Part shown: positions 17,300-29,585 of the stretch, in pieces
Layout: the number at the start of each line of letters is the position of its first letter
Position numbering within the stretch: position 1 is the stretch's first letter
Assembly: GCA_009996515.1 (NCBI GenBank)
Contig: JAACZV010000017.1
Coordinates: 62,001-126,000, forward strand
Reading direction: 5' to 3'
DNA from: Comamonadaceae bacterium
GTDB taxonomy: Bacteria > Pseudomonadota > Gammaproteobacteria > Burkholderiales > Burkholderiaceae_C
DNA: 64,000 bases
The notes under the pieces: generated by a model
What the model was told of the DNA's origin: nothing
The model's input: only the letters and a program-made list of their open reading frames with translations
Database searches by the model: none
Translations under genes and position numbers: made by a program

Positions 17300-17968
17300 A
17301 TGTCCGCCGCGCCCACCGATGCCCTCGCCCAGTCCTTCGTCGCCTTCGCCGTGCAGGCGGGCGTGCTGAGGTTCGGCGAGTTCAAGACCAAGGCCGGGCG
17401 CCTCAGCCCCTATTTCTTCAACGCCGGCCTGTTCGACGACGGCGCCAAGCTCGCCAGCCTTGCCGGCTTCTATGCCGACCGGCTGATCGCCTCGGGCCTG
17501 GCCTTCGACATGATCTTCGGCCCCGCCTACAAGGGCATCACGCTGGCGGCCGCCGTCTCCATGGAGCTGGCGCGCCGCGGCCGCAATGTGCCGTTCGCCT
17601 ACAACCGCAAGGAAGCCAAGGACCATGGCGAGGGCGGCACCCTGGTCGGTGCGCCTGTGCAGGGCCGCGTGCTCATCATCGACGACGTCATCTCGGCCGG
17701 CACCTCGGTGCGCGAGTCCATCCAGATGATCGAGGCCGCCGGCGCCACGCCCTGCGGCGTGGCCATCGCGCTGGACCGCCAGGAGAAGGCGACCGAGGGC
17801 GGCGTGGACAGCCCGCTGTCGGCCGTGCAGCAGGTGCAGCAGCGCTACGGCCTGGCCGTCGTTGCCGTGGCGGGCCTGGCCGACCTGCTGGCCTATCTGG
17901 ACGGGGCGCCCGAGCTGGCGGCCCACCGCCCGGCCGTGCTGGCCTACCGCGAGCGGTACGGCGTCTGA
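17300..17968 (+). CDS. pyrE: orotate phosphoribosyltransferase
   Basis: A 222-residue type I phosphoribosyltransferase that joins orotate to PRPP in pyrimidine synthesis. The PRPP loop VLIIDDVISAGTSVRE (residues about 123-138), FGPAYKGITLA and the flexible-loop segment YNRKEAKDHGEGG are intact. The ATG at 17300 precedes the family start and the length matches beta- and gammaproteobacterial PyrE. The stop overlaps the ATG of the DUF4124 gene by one base, giving coupled translation. Confidence 0.96.
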   Translation: MSAAPTDALAQSFVAFAVQAGVLRFGEFKTKAGRLSPYFFNAGLFDDGAKLASLAGFYADRLIASGLAFDMIFGPAYKGITLAAAVSMELARRGRNVPFAYNRKEAKDHGEGGTLVGAPVQGRVLIIDDVISAGTSVRESIQMIEAAGATPCGVAIALDRQEKATEGGVDSPLSAVQQVQQRYGLAVVAVAGLADLLAYLDGAPELAAHRPAVLAYRERYGV

Positions 17969-18639
17969 TGCGCGTCCTGCCCGTCGTCGCCGCATGCCTG
18001 GTCGCCGGCACCGCGCTGGCCCAGGATGGCGCGCCCGGCCGCGGCATCTACAGCTGCACGACCGCCGATGGCCGCCGCCTGACCAGCGACCGCCCCATCC
18101 CCGAGTGCACCGCGCGCGAGCAGCGCGTGCTCAACCCCGACGGCTCGCAGCGCACGACGCTGCCGCCCTTCCTCAGTCCCGAGGAGCGGGCGGCCAAGGA
18201 GGCTGCCGACCGCCGTGCGGCCGCCGAGCGCATCGCCCAGCAGGACGCCGTGCGCCGCGACCGCACGCTGATGCTGCGCTACCCCAACGAGGCCGCCCAC
18301 CAGCGTGCCCGCCACGCGGCACTGGACGATTCCGACAAGGCCATGCGCCTGTCCGAGCGCCGCATCAAGGACCTGACCGCCGAGCGCAAGCCGCTGCTGG
18401 ACGAGGCCGAGTTCTACACGGGCAAGCCGCTGCCGGCCAAGCTCAAGCAGGCGCTGGACGCCAACGACGCCAGCATCGAGGCCCAGCAGGTGCTCATCGA
18501 GAACCAGAAGGCCGAGCTGGTGCGCATCAACGCTCGCTTCGACGCGGAGCTGGCGCGGCTGAAGAAGCTCTGGGCCGGCGCCGCGCCGGGCTCGCTGCCG
18601 CCGCTGGGTGAGCCGCCAGCGACGGCCCCGAAGCGCTGA
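17968..18639 (+). CDS. DUF4124-containing periplasmic protein
   Basis: A 223-residue protein with a signal peptide (MRVLPVVAACLVAGTALAQ), then GIYSCTTADGRRLTSDRPIPEC, the DUF4124 motif with two cysteines likely to form a disulfide. The rest is charged and helical (residues 70-200), probably coiled coil. The function of DUF4124 is not known; such proteins are widespread in Burkholderiales, often next to housekeeping genes. It is fused to pyrE by a TGATG junction, but a pyrimidine role is not implied. Confidence 0.85.
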   Translation: MRVLPVVAACLVAGTALAQDGAPGRGIYSCTTADGRRLTSDRPIPECTAREQRVLNPDGSQRTTLPPFLSPEERAAKEAADRRAAAERIAQQDAVRRDRTLMLRYPNEAAHQRARHAALDDSDKAMRLSERRIKDLTAERKPLLDEAEFYTGKPLPAKLKQALDANDASIEAQQVLIENQKAELVRINARFDAELARLKKLWAGAAPGSLPPLGEPPATAPKR

Positions 18640-18711
18640 GTTAGGGCCTCGGACCGTCCTCGGTCCCCCAGCCGGCCCGCGCGGGACGCGGCCCGTCCTT
18701 CGTCCGGCGTC

Positions 18712-18733
18712 GGCGAGTGCGCAGGCACTCGCC
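18712..18733. terminator. bidirectional hairpin between convergent DUF4124 gene and gatB
   Basis: GGCGAGTGC-GCAG-GCACTCGCC is a perfect nine-base-pair stem in the 105-base convergent gap. No U tract follows on either strand, so termination is a guess from position. The rest of the gap has further short GGACC/GGTCC inverted repeats. Confidence 0.5.
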
Positions 18734-18744
18734 TCGGTCCGGAC

Positions 18745-20193
18745 TCAGCCCAGCTTTTTCTTCAGCAACTCGTTGACCAGGCCGGGGTTGGCCTTGCCCT
18801 TGGTCGCCTTCATGGCCTGGCCCACCAGCGCGTTGAAGGCCTTGTCCTTGCCGGCGCGGTACTCGTCCACCGACTTCGGGTTGGCCGCCAGCACCTCGTC
18901 GAGGATGGCCTCGATGGCGCCGGTGTCGCTGACCTGCTTCAGGCCCTTGGCCTCGATGACGGCGTCCACGTCGCCGGCCTCGCCCGACCACAGCGACTCG
19001 AACACCTGCTTGGCGGCGTTGTTGGAGATCGTGCCGTCGGCGATGCGGGCTATCAGCTGCGCCAGCAGCTGCGGGCCTACCGGCGCACCGCCGATCTCGC
19101 CGCCGGACGCGTTCAGCCGCTTGCTGATCTCGCCCATGACCCAGTTGGCCACCAGTTTGGGCGCCGCGCCCGCGGCCTTGGCGGCCTCGTAGTAGCGTGC
19201 CGTGGCCAGGCTCTGCGTCATCATGGTCGCGTCATAGGCCGGCAGGCCGTCCACGCTCTCGAAGCGGGCCGCCATCACGGCCGGCAGCTCGGGCATCTCG
19301 CCCTTCACGCGCTCCACCCACTCCGGTGCGATCACCAGCGGCGGCAGGTCGGGGTCGGGGAAGTAGCGGTAGTCGGCCGAGTCCTCCTTGCTGCGCATCG
19401 CGCGGGTCTCGCCGGTGTCGGGGTTGTAGAGCACCGTGGCCTGCTGAATCTTGCGGCCGTCCTCGATCTCGTCGATCTGCCAGTTGACCTCGTAGTTCAC
19501 CGCGTCGACGAGGTAGCGGAAGCTGTTGAGGTTCTTGATCTCGCGCCGCGTGCCGAAGGGCTCGCCAGGCTTGCGCACCGACACGTTGACGTCGCAGCGG
19601 AACGAGCCTTCCTGCATGTTGCCGTCGCAGATGCCCAGCCACATGACCAGCGCATGCAGCGTCTTGGCGTACTCGGCCGCCTCGGCGGCGGAGCGCATGT
19701 CGGGCTCGGAGACGATCTCCAGCAGCGGCGTGCCGGCGCGGTTCAGGTCGATGCCCGACTGGCCGTGGTAGTCCTCGTGCAGGCTCTTGCCCGCGTCTTC
19801 CTCGAGGTGGGCGCGGGTCAGGTTGACCTTGTGCTTGACGTCACCGACGAAGAACTCCACCGCGCCGCCTTGCACCACCGGGATCTCGAACTGGCTGATC
19901 TGGTAGCCCTTGGGCAGGTCGGGGTAGAAATAGTTCTTGCGCGCGAAGATGGACAGCGGCGCCACCTTGGCGCCCACCGCCAGGCCGAAGCGGATCGCGC
20001 GCTCGACGGCCGCGCGGTTCAGCACCGGCAGCGTGCCGGGCAGCGCCAGGTCCACCGGCGAGGCCTGGGTGTTGGGCGCGGCGCCGAAGGCGGTGGAGGA
20101 GCCGCTGAAGATCTTGCTCTGCGTGGAGAGCTGAACGTGGTTCTCGAGGCCGATGACGACCTCGTAGCCGCGGATGAGTTGCGATGTGGGCAT
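18745..20193 (-). CDS. gatB: Asp-tRNA(Asn)/Glu-tRNA(Gln) amidotransferase subunit B
   Basis: A 482-residue protein starting [13 protein letters not shown], with the [13 protein letters not shown] and RCDVNVSVR blocks that bind the mischarged tRNA and activate its carboxylate, and a C-terminal GatB/YqeY tail domain (about 330-482) ending [10 protein letters not shown]. With GatA and GatC it converts Glu-tRNA(Gln) to Gln-tRNA(Gln), or Asp-tRNA(Asn) to Asn-tRNA(Asn). It is last in the gatC-gatA-gatB operon, one base after the gatA stop codon. Confidence 0.97.
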   Translation of the reverse strand: MPTSQLIRGYEVVIGLENHVQLSTQSKIFSGSSTAFGAAPNTQASPVDLALPGTLPVLNRAAVERAIRFGLAVGAKVAPLSIFARKNYFYPDLPKGYQISQFEIPVVQGGAVEFFVGDVKHKVNLTRAHLEEDAGKSLHEDYHGQSGIDLNRAGTPLLEIVSEPDMRSAAEAAEYAKTLHALVMWLGICDGNMQEGSFRCDVNVSVRKPGEPFGTRREIKNLNSFRYLVDAVNYEVNWQIDEIEDGRKIQQATVLYNPDTGETRAMRSKEDSADYRYFPDPDLPPLVIAPEWVERVKGEMPELPAVMAARFESVDGLPAYDATMMTQSLATARYYEAAKAAGAAPKLVANWVMGEISKRLNASGGEIGGAPVGPQLLAQLIARIADGTISNNAAKQVFESLWSGEAGDVDAVIEAKGLKQVSDTGAIEAILDEVLAANPKSVDEYRAGKDKAFNALVGQAMKATKGKANPGLVNELLKKKLG

Positions 20194-20194
20194 A

Positions 20195-21681
<1,487 letters not shown>

Positions 21682-21685
<4 letters not shown>

Positions 21686-21981
21686 TCGATGACCTTGGGA
21701 ACGAGGAAGAGGCCGTCCTCGACGGCCGGGGCGCTGCGCTGGTTGGCTTCGCGCTGGTTGCTCTCGGTCACAACATCCTCGCGCAGGCGCAACTGCACCT
21801 GCTGGATGGCCGACAGCGGCGTGTACAGCGGCTCGATGCCGGCGGTGTCCACGGCGCTCATCTGGTCCACGATCTTGAAGAAGTCGTTCAGGTTGCCCAG
21901 CAGCGCCTGGGACTCGGCCGGTTGCAATTCCAGCCGGGCCAGATGGGCGATGCGGCTCACATCGTCAGGGGTGAGGCTCAT
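21682..21981 (-). CDS. gatC: Asp-tRNA(Asn)/Glu-tRNA(Gln) amidotransferase subunit C
   Basis: A 99-residue protein with the typical GatC sequence: [17 protein letters not shown], then [25 protein letters not shown]. GatC wraps around the GatA-GatB interface and stabilises the complex. It is first in the operon and is divergent from mreB across 209 bases, in which I see no clear promoter except a TATTAT hexamer at 22052-22057 facing mreB. Confidence 0.95.
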
Positions 21982-21983
21982 GA

Positions 21984-23234
<1,251 letters not shown>

Positions 23235-23266
23235 GCCCAACCTCCTGATACGCCGCTCGGCGCGCC

Positions 23267-24259
23267 ATGCCTCTCGGCACCCTAGACCGCACACCCCCGC
23301 CGTTCTTCCGCCAGGGCCCGTCGGCGCTGACCAAGCTCGCGCTGTGTTCGGCCCTGGCCCTGCTGATGATGGTGGCCGATGCCCGCTTCAAGCTGATGCA
23401 GCCGGTGCGCGCCGGCTTCGCGCTGGTGCTGCAGCCGGTGCAGCGCCTGCTGCTCGCGCCGGTGGACGCCTGGGACACCGCGGGCGACTACCTGCGCGGC
23501 ACCCAGCGCGCCATGCAGGCCGAGGACCTCGCCAAGCGCCAGCTCAGCGCTCAGGCCGAACGCCTGTCCCGGGTCCAGGCCTTGCAGGCCGAGAACGAGC
23601 GGCTGCGCAAGCTGCTGGGCCTGCGGCCGTCGCTGACCGTGCCGTCCATTCCGGCCGAGGTGTTGTTCGAGGCGCCCGACCCGTTCTCCCGCCGCGTCGT
23701 CATCGACCGCGGCGCGACCCAGGGCGTGGCCCCCGGCTCGCCGGTCATCAACGAGGCCGGCGTGCTGGGCCAGGTGACGCGCGTCTATCCGCTGTCCAGC
23801 GAGGTCACGCTGCTCAACGACAAGGACGCCGCCATCCCGCTGCTGAACGCCCGCACGCAGATGCGCAACGCCGCGGCGGGCCGCGCCGACGGCAACGGCA
23901 TGGAACTGCGCTTTCTCGCGGCGAATGCCGACGTGAAGGTCGGTGATCTGATGACCACCTCGGGGCTGGACGGTGTCTACCCGCCGGGCCTGCCGGTCGC
24001 CAAGGTCAGCGTCGTCGAGCGCCGCGGCGATTCCAGCTTCGCCCAGGTGCTGCTGACCCCCATCGCGCAGCCGGACAGCGCCCGCCATGTGCTGGTGCTG
24101 CTGCCGCTGGACCGCCACCTGGCCGCCAAGCAGGAGGCCGAGGCGGCGGCGGCGGGCGAGGCCGCCTCGGCCGCGGCCGGCCGGGCCGCCGCGCGCGCCG
24201 CCAAGAAGGCCGAGCGCGCCGAGAAGGCGGCCGCCAAGGCGTCTGGAGCTGCACCATGA
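23267..24259 (+). CDS. mreC: rod-shape-determining protein MreC
   Basis: A 330-residue bitopic protein: cytoplasmic tail, one membrane helix (residues 24-42), a coiled coil (about 75-115, QAERLSRVQALQAENERLRKLL) and the double beta-barrel periplasmic domain (120-285). It links MreB to penicillin-binding proteins. The C terminus (residues 285-330) is an extra Ala/Lys/Glu-rich tail of the kind common in Burkholderiales. The stop overlaps the mreD start by four bases. Confidence 0.95.
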   Translation: MPLGTLDRTPPPFFRQGPSALTKLALCSALALLMMVADARFKLMQPVRAGFALVLQPVQRLLLAPVDAWDTAGDYLRGTQRAMQAEDLAKRQLSAQAERLSRVQALQAENERLRKLLGLRPSLTVPSIPAEVLFEAPDPFSRRVVIDRGATQGVAPGSPVINEAGVLGQVTRVYPLSSEVTLLNDKDAAIPLLNARTQMRNAAAGRADGNGMELRFLAANADVKVGDLMTTSGLDGVYPPGLPVAKVSVVERRGDSSFAQVLLTPIAQPDSARHVLVLLPLDRHLAAKQEAEAAAAGEAASAAAGRAAARAAKKAERAEKAAAKASGAAP

Positions 24260-24777
24260 TCATGCCGCGCGCCGCCGACCAGCTGCTGCTGCCGGCCAAC
24301 CCCTGGTTCATCGCCTTCACGCTGGTCATCGCGCTGCTGGTGGACATGGTGCCGGCGGGCCGGATCGCGGCCATGCCGGACGTGCTGGCCGTCGTGCTGG
24401 TGTTCTGGGGCGTGCACCAGCCGCGCCGCGTGGGCGTGCTGTGGGCCTTCATGTTCGGCCTGCTCATCGATGTGCACGACGGCGCGCTGCTGGGCCAGCA
24501 TGCGCTGGCCTACAGCGGCCTGAGCTACGGCGCGATCGCGCTGCACCGCCGCCTGGCCTGGTTCCCCATCGGCGCCCAGGCGGTGCAGGTGCTGCCGCTG
24601 TTCTTCGCCGCCCATGTGCTGACGCTGCTGGTGCGCATGCTGGTGGGCGGCATGTGGCCGGGCTGGAGCCTGCTGCTGGCGCCGGTCTTCGAGGCGCTGC
24701 TGTGGCCGGTGGCCAGCGTGCTGCTGCTGGCGCCGCAGCGCCGTGCGCCGGACCCCGACGCCAACCGGCCGCTATGA
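24256..24777 (+). CDS. mreD: rod-shape-determining protein MreD
   Basis: A 173-residue membrane protein with five hydrophobic segments and the family pattern (PNPWFIAFTLVIALLVDMVPAG near residues 14-35 and FMFGLLIDVHDGALLGQHAL near 66-85). It is a partner of MreC in the elongasome. It is coupled to mreC through the ATGA overlap, and mrdA follows 65 bases later. Confidence 0.93.
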   Translation: MIMPRAADQLLLPANPWFIAFTLVIALLVDMVPAGRIAAMPDVLAVVLVFWGVHQPRRVGVLWAFMFGLLIDVHDGALLGQHALAYSGLSYGAIALHRRLAWFPIGAQAVQVLPLFFAAHVLTLLVRMLVGGMWPGWSLLLAPVFEALLWPVASVLLLAPQRRAPDPDANRPL

Positions 24778-24842
24778 CGCGCTTGCGGTCGCGTCGCCTG
24801 CCGGTCCTCGTGACCCGGGCTGCCGGGCCCAGGGGCTAGCCC

Positions 24843-26846
24843 GTGGTCGTCATCAAGAACATCCGTCAGGAGCTGTCGCGCTTTCGCCTGCGCGTGCTGG
24901 CCGCGGTCGCCTTCGTGCTGTTCTGCTTCGGCCTGCTGGTCGCGCGCCTGGTCTGGCTGCAGATCTTGCAGCACGACAGCTTCGCGGAGCGGGCCGAGTC
25001 CAACCGCATCGCCGTCGTGCCCATCGTGCCCAACCGCGGCCTCATCAAGGACCGCAACGGCGTCGTGCTGGCCAGCAACTACTCGGCCTACACGCTGGAG
25101 ATCAACCCCGAGAAGGTCACTGACCTGGACGCCACCATCGAGGCCCTGGGCGAGATCGTCGAGATCCAGGCGCGCGACAAGCGCCGCTTCAAGCGCCTGC
25201 TGGACGAGTCCAAGCACACCGACTCCCTGCCCATACGCACCAAGCTCAGCGACGAGGAGGTGGCGCGCTTCACGGCCCAGCGCTTCCGCTTCCCCGGCGT
25301 GGAGATCAAGGCGCGGCTGTTCCGCTCCTACCCGCTGGGCGACATCGGCGCCCACCTGATCGGCTACATCGGCCGCATCAACCAGGCCGAGAAGAAGGCG
25401 ATGGACGACTGGGAGGAGGAGGACCTCGCCAACTACCGCGGCACCGAGTACATCGGCAAGCTGGGCCTGGAACAGGCCTACGAGAAGGAGCTGCACGGCA
25501 CCACCGGCTTCGAGCAGGTGGAGACCAGCGCCGGCGGCCGCGCGGTGCGCCGCCTGGACCACCGCCCGCCCACGCCCGGCAACACGCTGAACCTGTCCAT
25601 CGACATCAAGCTGCAGGCGCTGGTGGAGAAGCTGTTCGGCGAACGCCGCGGCGCGCTGGTGGCCATAGACCCGCGCAACGGCGAGGTGCTGGCCTTCGTG
25701 TCCAAGCCCACCTTCGACCCCAACCTGTTCGTCGACGGCATCGACGCCGACTCCTGGCGCGAGCTCAACGAGGACCTCGACAAGCCGCTGCTCAACCGGG
25801 CCCTGCGCGGCACCTACCCGCCGGGCTCCACCTTCAAGCCGCTGATGGCCATGGCCGCGCTGAACAGCGGCAAGCGCGCGCCGGGCACGGTCATCATGGA
25901 CAACCTGACCTACAGCTTCGGCGGCCGCACCTTCAGCAGCCCTGAGACCGACCGGCCCGGCCCCAAGGACATGCGGCTGGCCATCGTGTCCTCGTCCAAC
26001 GTCTACTTCTACAGCCTGGCCAACGAGATGGGCGTGGACCTCATCCACGACCAGCTCGAGCCCTTCGGCCTGGGCCGCAAGACCGACATCGACTTGCAGG
26101 GCGAGGTCACCGGCGTGCTGCCCTCGCAGGCCTGGAAGCGCAACTATTTCCGCCGCAGCCCGGCGAATCAGAAGTGGTTCCCCGGCGAGACCATCTCGCT
26201 GGGCATAGGCCAGGGCTACAACAGCTTCACGATGCTGCAGCTGGCCAGTGCCTATGCGACGGTGGCCTCCGGCGGCCAGCGCTTCAAGCCGCGTCTGGTG
26301 CGCGAGATCGAGGACGTGGTCAAGCACGCGCAGCGCCGCGTCGCCAGCGATGCCCTGGAGCCGCTGCCGCTCAGGCCCGCCGACGTGGACGTGATCCGCA
26401 ACGCGATGAACGGCGTGACGCTGGAGGGCACGGGGCGTCAGGTGTTCGCCGGCGCCGCCTACCAGAGCGGCGGCAAGACAGGCACGGCCCAGGCCGTCAG
26501 CCTGCGCGCCGGCGAGCGCTACCGCGACATCAAGGCGGACGAACGCAAGCGCGACCACTCGCTGTACGTGGGCTTCGCGCCGGTGGACCGGCCCGAGGTG
26601 GCGCTGGCCGTCATCGTCGAGAACGCCGGCTGGGGCTCGGCCGCGGCCGCGCCCATCGCACGCCGCGTGTTCGACTACCTGCTGACCGGCACCTATCCCA
26701 GCGAGGAAGACATCGCCAGGACGCAGCTGGGGCAGACCTACGCGCCCATCGGCACGCCGCGCCGCGCCGCCGACGTGCCGCTGCCCGGCCAGGCCGCCTC
26801 GGCGCCCGCCGCCGCCTCCGCACCTGCCTCGGGAGCCTCGCGATGA
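24843..26846 (+). CDS. mrdA: penicillin-binding protein 2 (elongasome transpeptidase)
   Basis: A 667-residue class B penicillin-binding protein. It has an N-terminal membrane helix (19-40), a dimerisation/pedestal domain (60-230) and a transpeptidase domain with S329-T-F-K332, the SSN motif in VSSSNVYFY and K545-T-G. It cross-links peptidoglycan during rod elongation and is the target of mecillinam. The start is GTG at 24843, since no ATG precedes the conserved MVVIKNIRQE. The last 20-30 residues form an Ala/Pro/Ser tail. The stop overlaps the rodA ATG. Confidence 0.97.
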   Translation: MVVIKNIRQELSRFRLRVLAAVAFVLFCFGLLVARLVWLQILQHDSFAERAESNRIAVVPIVPNRGLIKDRNGVVLASNYSAYTLEINPEKVTDLDATIEALGEIVEIQARDKRRFKRLLDESKHTDSLPIRTKLSDEEVARFTAQRFRFPGVEIKARLFRSYPLGDIGAHLIGYIGRINQAEKKAMDDWEEEDLANYRGTEYIGKLGLEQAYEKELHGTTGFEQVETSAGGRAVRRLDHRPPTPGNTLNLSIDIKLQALVEKLFGERRGALVAIDPRNGEVLAFVSKPTFDPNLFVDGIDADSWRELNEDLDKPLLNRALRGTYPPGSTFKPLMAMAALNSGKRAPGTVIMDNLTYSFGGRTFSSPETDRPGPKDMRLAIVSSSNVYFYSLANEMGVDLIHDQLEPFGLGRKTDIDLQGEVTGVLPSQAWKRNYFRRSPANQKWFPGETISLGIGQGYNSFTMLQLASAYATVASGGQRFKPRLVREIEDVVKHAQRRVASDALEPLPLRPADVDVIRNAMNGVTLEGTGRQVFAGAAYQSGGKTGTAQAVSLRAGERYRDIKADERKRDHSLYVGFAPVDRPEVALAVIVENAGWGSAAAAPIARRVFDYLLTGTYPSEEDIARTQLGQTYAPIGTPRRAADVPLPGQAASAPAAASAPASGASR

Positions 26847-28003
26847 CCGTCATCATCGAACGCCCGCCGCTGATGAGCCGGCTCAAGCCCTGGCTCAGCG
26901 GCTTCGACGCCCCGCTGCTGCTGACCGTGCTGTGGCTGTGCTTCTGGGGCCTGCTGTGCATGTACTCGGCCGGCTACGACCACGGCACTCGCTTCGTGGA
27001 CCACGGCCGCAACATGCTGCTGGGCCTGGGCCTGATGTTCCTGGTGGCGCAGATCCCGCCGCAGCGGCTGATGACGCTGGCCATCCCGCTCTATGTGTTC
27101 GGCGTGACGCTGCTGGTCGCGACGGCGCTGTTCGGCATCACGAAGAAGGGCGCCACGCGCTGGCTCAACGTGGGCATCACGCAGATCCAGCCCTCCGAGC
27201 TGCTGAAGATCGCCACGCCGCTGATGCTGGCCTGGTGGTTCCAGAAGCGCGAGGGGCTGCTGCGCTGGCCCGATTTCATCGCCGCCTTCGCGCTGCTGCT
27301 GCTGCCCTTCCTGATGATCGCCAAGCAGCCCGACCTGGGCACCAGCCTGCTGGTGCTGGCCGCGGGCCTGTACGTGATCTTCTTTGCCGGCCTGCCGTGG
27401 AAGCTCATCGTGCCGGCGCTGGTGCTGGCGGCCGCCGGCATCACGACGCTGGTGCTCAGCGAGGACCGCATCTGCGAGCCCGACGTGACCTGGCCGGTGC
27501 TCAAGGAATACCAGAAGCACCGCGTCTGCACGCTGCTGGACCCGTCCAAGGATCCGCTGGGCAAGGGCTTCCACATCATCCAGGGCGAGATCGCCATCGG
27601 CTCCGGCGGCCTGACCGGCAAGGGCTTCATGCAGGGCACGCAGACCCACCTGGAGTTCATCCCCGAGCGCACCACCGACTTCATCTTCGCGGCCTTCGGC
27701 GAGGAGTTCGGCTTCCTGGGCGCGCTGGCGCTGCTGGCCGGCTTCACGGCGCTGATCCTGCGCGGGCTGATGATCGCGACCGAAGCGCCCACGCTGTTCT
27801 CGCGGCTGATGGCGGGCGCGGTGACGCTGTCCTTCTTCACCTATGTTTTCGTCAACATGGGCATGGTCAGCGGCATCCTGCCCGTCGTCGGCGTGCCGCT
27901 GCCCTTCATCAGCTATGGCGGCACGGCCATGGTGACGCTGGGGCTGTCGCTGGGTCTGCTGATGTCGATCGCGCGGGCCAGGAAGCTGGTGAAGACCTCC
28001 TGA
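26843..28003 (+). CDS. rodA: peptidoglycan glycosyltransferase RodA
   Basis: A 386-residue SEDS protein with ten membrane segments. It carries the catalytic aspartate region IIQGEIAIGSGGLTGKGFMQGTQ and the C-terminal VPLPFISYGGTAMVTLGLSLGLL, which are signature stretches of the RodA/FtsW family. It polymerises lipid II in complex with PBP2. The ATG at 26843 overlaps the mrdA stop (ATGA), and it ends the cluster. Confidence 0.96.
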   Translation: MTVIIERPPLMSRLKPWLSGFDAPLLLTVLWLCFWGLLCMYSAGYDHGTRFVDHGRNMLLGLGLMFLVAQIPPQRLMTLAIPLYVFGVTLLVATALFGITKKGATRWLNVGITQIQPSELLKIATPLMLAWWFQKREGLLRWPDFIAAFALLLLPFLMIAKQPDLGTSLLVLAAGLYVIFFAGLPWKLIVPALVLAAAGITTLVLSEDRICEPDVTWPVLKEYQKHRVCTLLDPSKDPLGKGFHIIQGEIAIGSGGLTGKGFMQGTQTHLEFIPERTTDFIFAAFGEEFGFLGALALLAGFTALILRGLMIATEAPTLFSRLMAGAVTLSFFTYVFVNMGMVSGILPVVGVPLPFISYGGTAMVTLGLSLGLLMSIARARKLVKTS

Positions 28004-28024
28004 GCCCAGCCCGTGCCGCGGGCA

Positions 28025-28042
28025 CCGGGCGATCGCGCCCGG
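28025..28042. terminator. hairpin between convergent rodA and sensor kinase genes
   Basis: CCGGGCG-ATCG-CGCCCGG is a seven-base-pair GC stem in the 46-base convergent gap. No U tract follows, so it may act in both directions only weakly. Confidence 0.4.
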
Positions 28043-28049
28043 CAGGGAT

Positions 28050-29582
28050 TCAGGCGCCCGGCCGGTCCGCGGGCAGGGGCAGGGCCGGGAACCGGATCGT
28101 GAAGCGCGCGCCCGTCCCCTGGCCGTCCGGCCACTCGCCGCCCGCCTCCGAGCCGACGATGCGGCGCAGGCGGGTGTCATCCAGCGTGATCTCGGCCTCG
28201 TGCTGCTGCACGATCTCCTTCACGATGGCCAGCCCCAGCCCCGAGCCCTCCACGCCGCTGCCCAGCGACCGGTAGAAGGGCTGGAAGACCTTCTCGCGCT
28301 CGCCCGGCGCAATGCCCGGCCCGCTGTCCTCAACCTGCAGCACGACGACCTGGCCGAAGGGGTCCTCGACGACACGCACCGTCACCAGCCCGCCGGCCGG
28401 CGTGTACAGCAGCGCGTTGTCGACGAGGTTGCGGATCAGCTCGCCCAGCAACACCGGCTGGCCGTGCACGCGCAGCCGGCTGTCGTCGGGCACCACGCCG
28501 TCATAGCCCAGGTCGATGCGACGCTCCAGCGCGCGCGGCACGAAGTCGCGCACCGTGTCGATGGCGATCTCGGCCAGGTTGACCGGCTCGCGCCGCAGCG
28601 CCTGCTCGACGTCCTCGGCGCGCGCCATCGCCAGCAGCTGGTTGACCATGTGCGCCGCCCGCTCGCTGGCACGGGCGATCTGCGCCAGCGAGCGCTTCAT
28701 CTCCTCCGGCGAGGCGCGGCCGGCGTCGATCTCGCGCTGGATCAGCTCGGCCTGGGTGCGCAGGCCGGCCAGCGGCGTCTTCAGCTGATGGGCCGCGTCG
28801 GCGAGGAAATGCTTCTGCCGGCTCATCGACGAGTCCAGCCGCGCCAGCAGGTCGTTGATGGCGCGCACCAGCGGCGCCACCTCGTCGGGCACGCGCTGCT
28901 CGTCGATGGGCGACAGGTCGGAGCTCTCGCGCGAGCGTATGCGCCGCTGCAGCTCGTTGAGCGGCGAGATGCCGCGCGCCAGCGCCAGCCACACCAGCAG
29001 CACGGCCAGCGGCAGGATGACGAACTGCGGCAGGATGACGCCCTTGATGATCTCGTTGGTCAGCCGCGCCCGCTTGCCCATGGTCTCAGCCACCTGCACC
29101 AGCATGGTCCGGCCCGACCCGGCCTGGCCCGCCGGCGCCACCCAGAGATAGGCGACCCGGACCGCGTCGGAGCCCACCTCGTCGTCGCGGAAATGCAGCT
29201 CCCAGGGCGCGACGGGCGCGTCCTCGGTGGGCACCGGCAGCGTCGCATCGCCGCTGAGCAGCTCGCCGCGCAGGCCCAGCACCTGGTAGTAGACCGTGTC
29301 CGACGCGTCCGCCCGCAGCAGCGCCGCCGCCTCGGGCGCGAGGGCATAGCGGTCCTTGCCCCTGCCCAGGGTCGCCGGCGTCGCGGTCGCCACCTGCTGC
29401 CCCAGGCTGCGCGCCGTCTCGCCCAGCTCGCGGTCATAGGGGCGGCCGGCGATGCCCTGCGCCACCAGCCAGGTCAGGGCCACGCTGATCGGCCAGATCA
29501 GCAGCAGCGGTGCGAGCATCCAGTCCAGGATCTCGCCGAACAGCGAGCCCTGCTGCGGGCTGGCACCGTCCTTGTTGGGCAT
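28050..29582 (-). CDS. TctE/QseC-type sensor histidine kinase
   Basis: A 510-residue kinase: membrane helix (residues 20-42), a periplasmic 2CSK_N-like sensor domain (45-180), a second membrane helix (180-202), HAMP region and a HisKA domain with H265 in ADAAHQLKTPLAG, then an HATPase domain with LIRNLVDNALLYTP, VEDSGPGI and GSGLGLAIVKEI. The pattern matches TctE kinases, which respond to tricarboxylates, but no tripartite transporter gene is adjacent, so the signal is open. The ATG at 29582 is three bases past the regulator stop codon; an in-frame TTG one codon earlier is less likely. Confidence 0.92.
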   Translation of the reverse strand: MPNKDGASPQQGSLFGEILDWMLAPLLLIWPISVALTWLVAQGIAGRPYDRELGETARSLGQQVATATPATLGRGKDRYALAPEAAALLRADASDTVYYQVLGLRGELLSGDATLPVPTEDAPVAPWELHFRDDEVGSDAVRVAYLWVAPAGQAGSGRTMLVQVAETMGKRARLTNEIIKGVILPQFVILPLAVLLVWLALARGISPLNELQRRIRSRESSDLSPIDEQRVPDEVAPLVRAINDLLARLDSSMSRQKHFLADAAHQLKTPLAGLRTQAELIQREIDAGRASPEEMKRSLAQIARASERAAHMVNQLLAMARAEDVEQALRREPVNLAEIAIDTVRDFVPRALERRIDLGYDGVVPDDSRLRVHGQPVLLGELIRNLVDNALLYTPAGGLVTVRVVEDPFGQVVVLQVEDSGPGIAPGEREKVFQPFYRSLGSGVEGSGLGLAIVKEIVQQHEAEITLDDTRLRRIVGSEAGGEWPDGQGTGARFTIRFPALPLPADRPGA

Positions 29583-29585
29583 CAA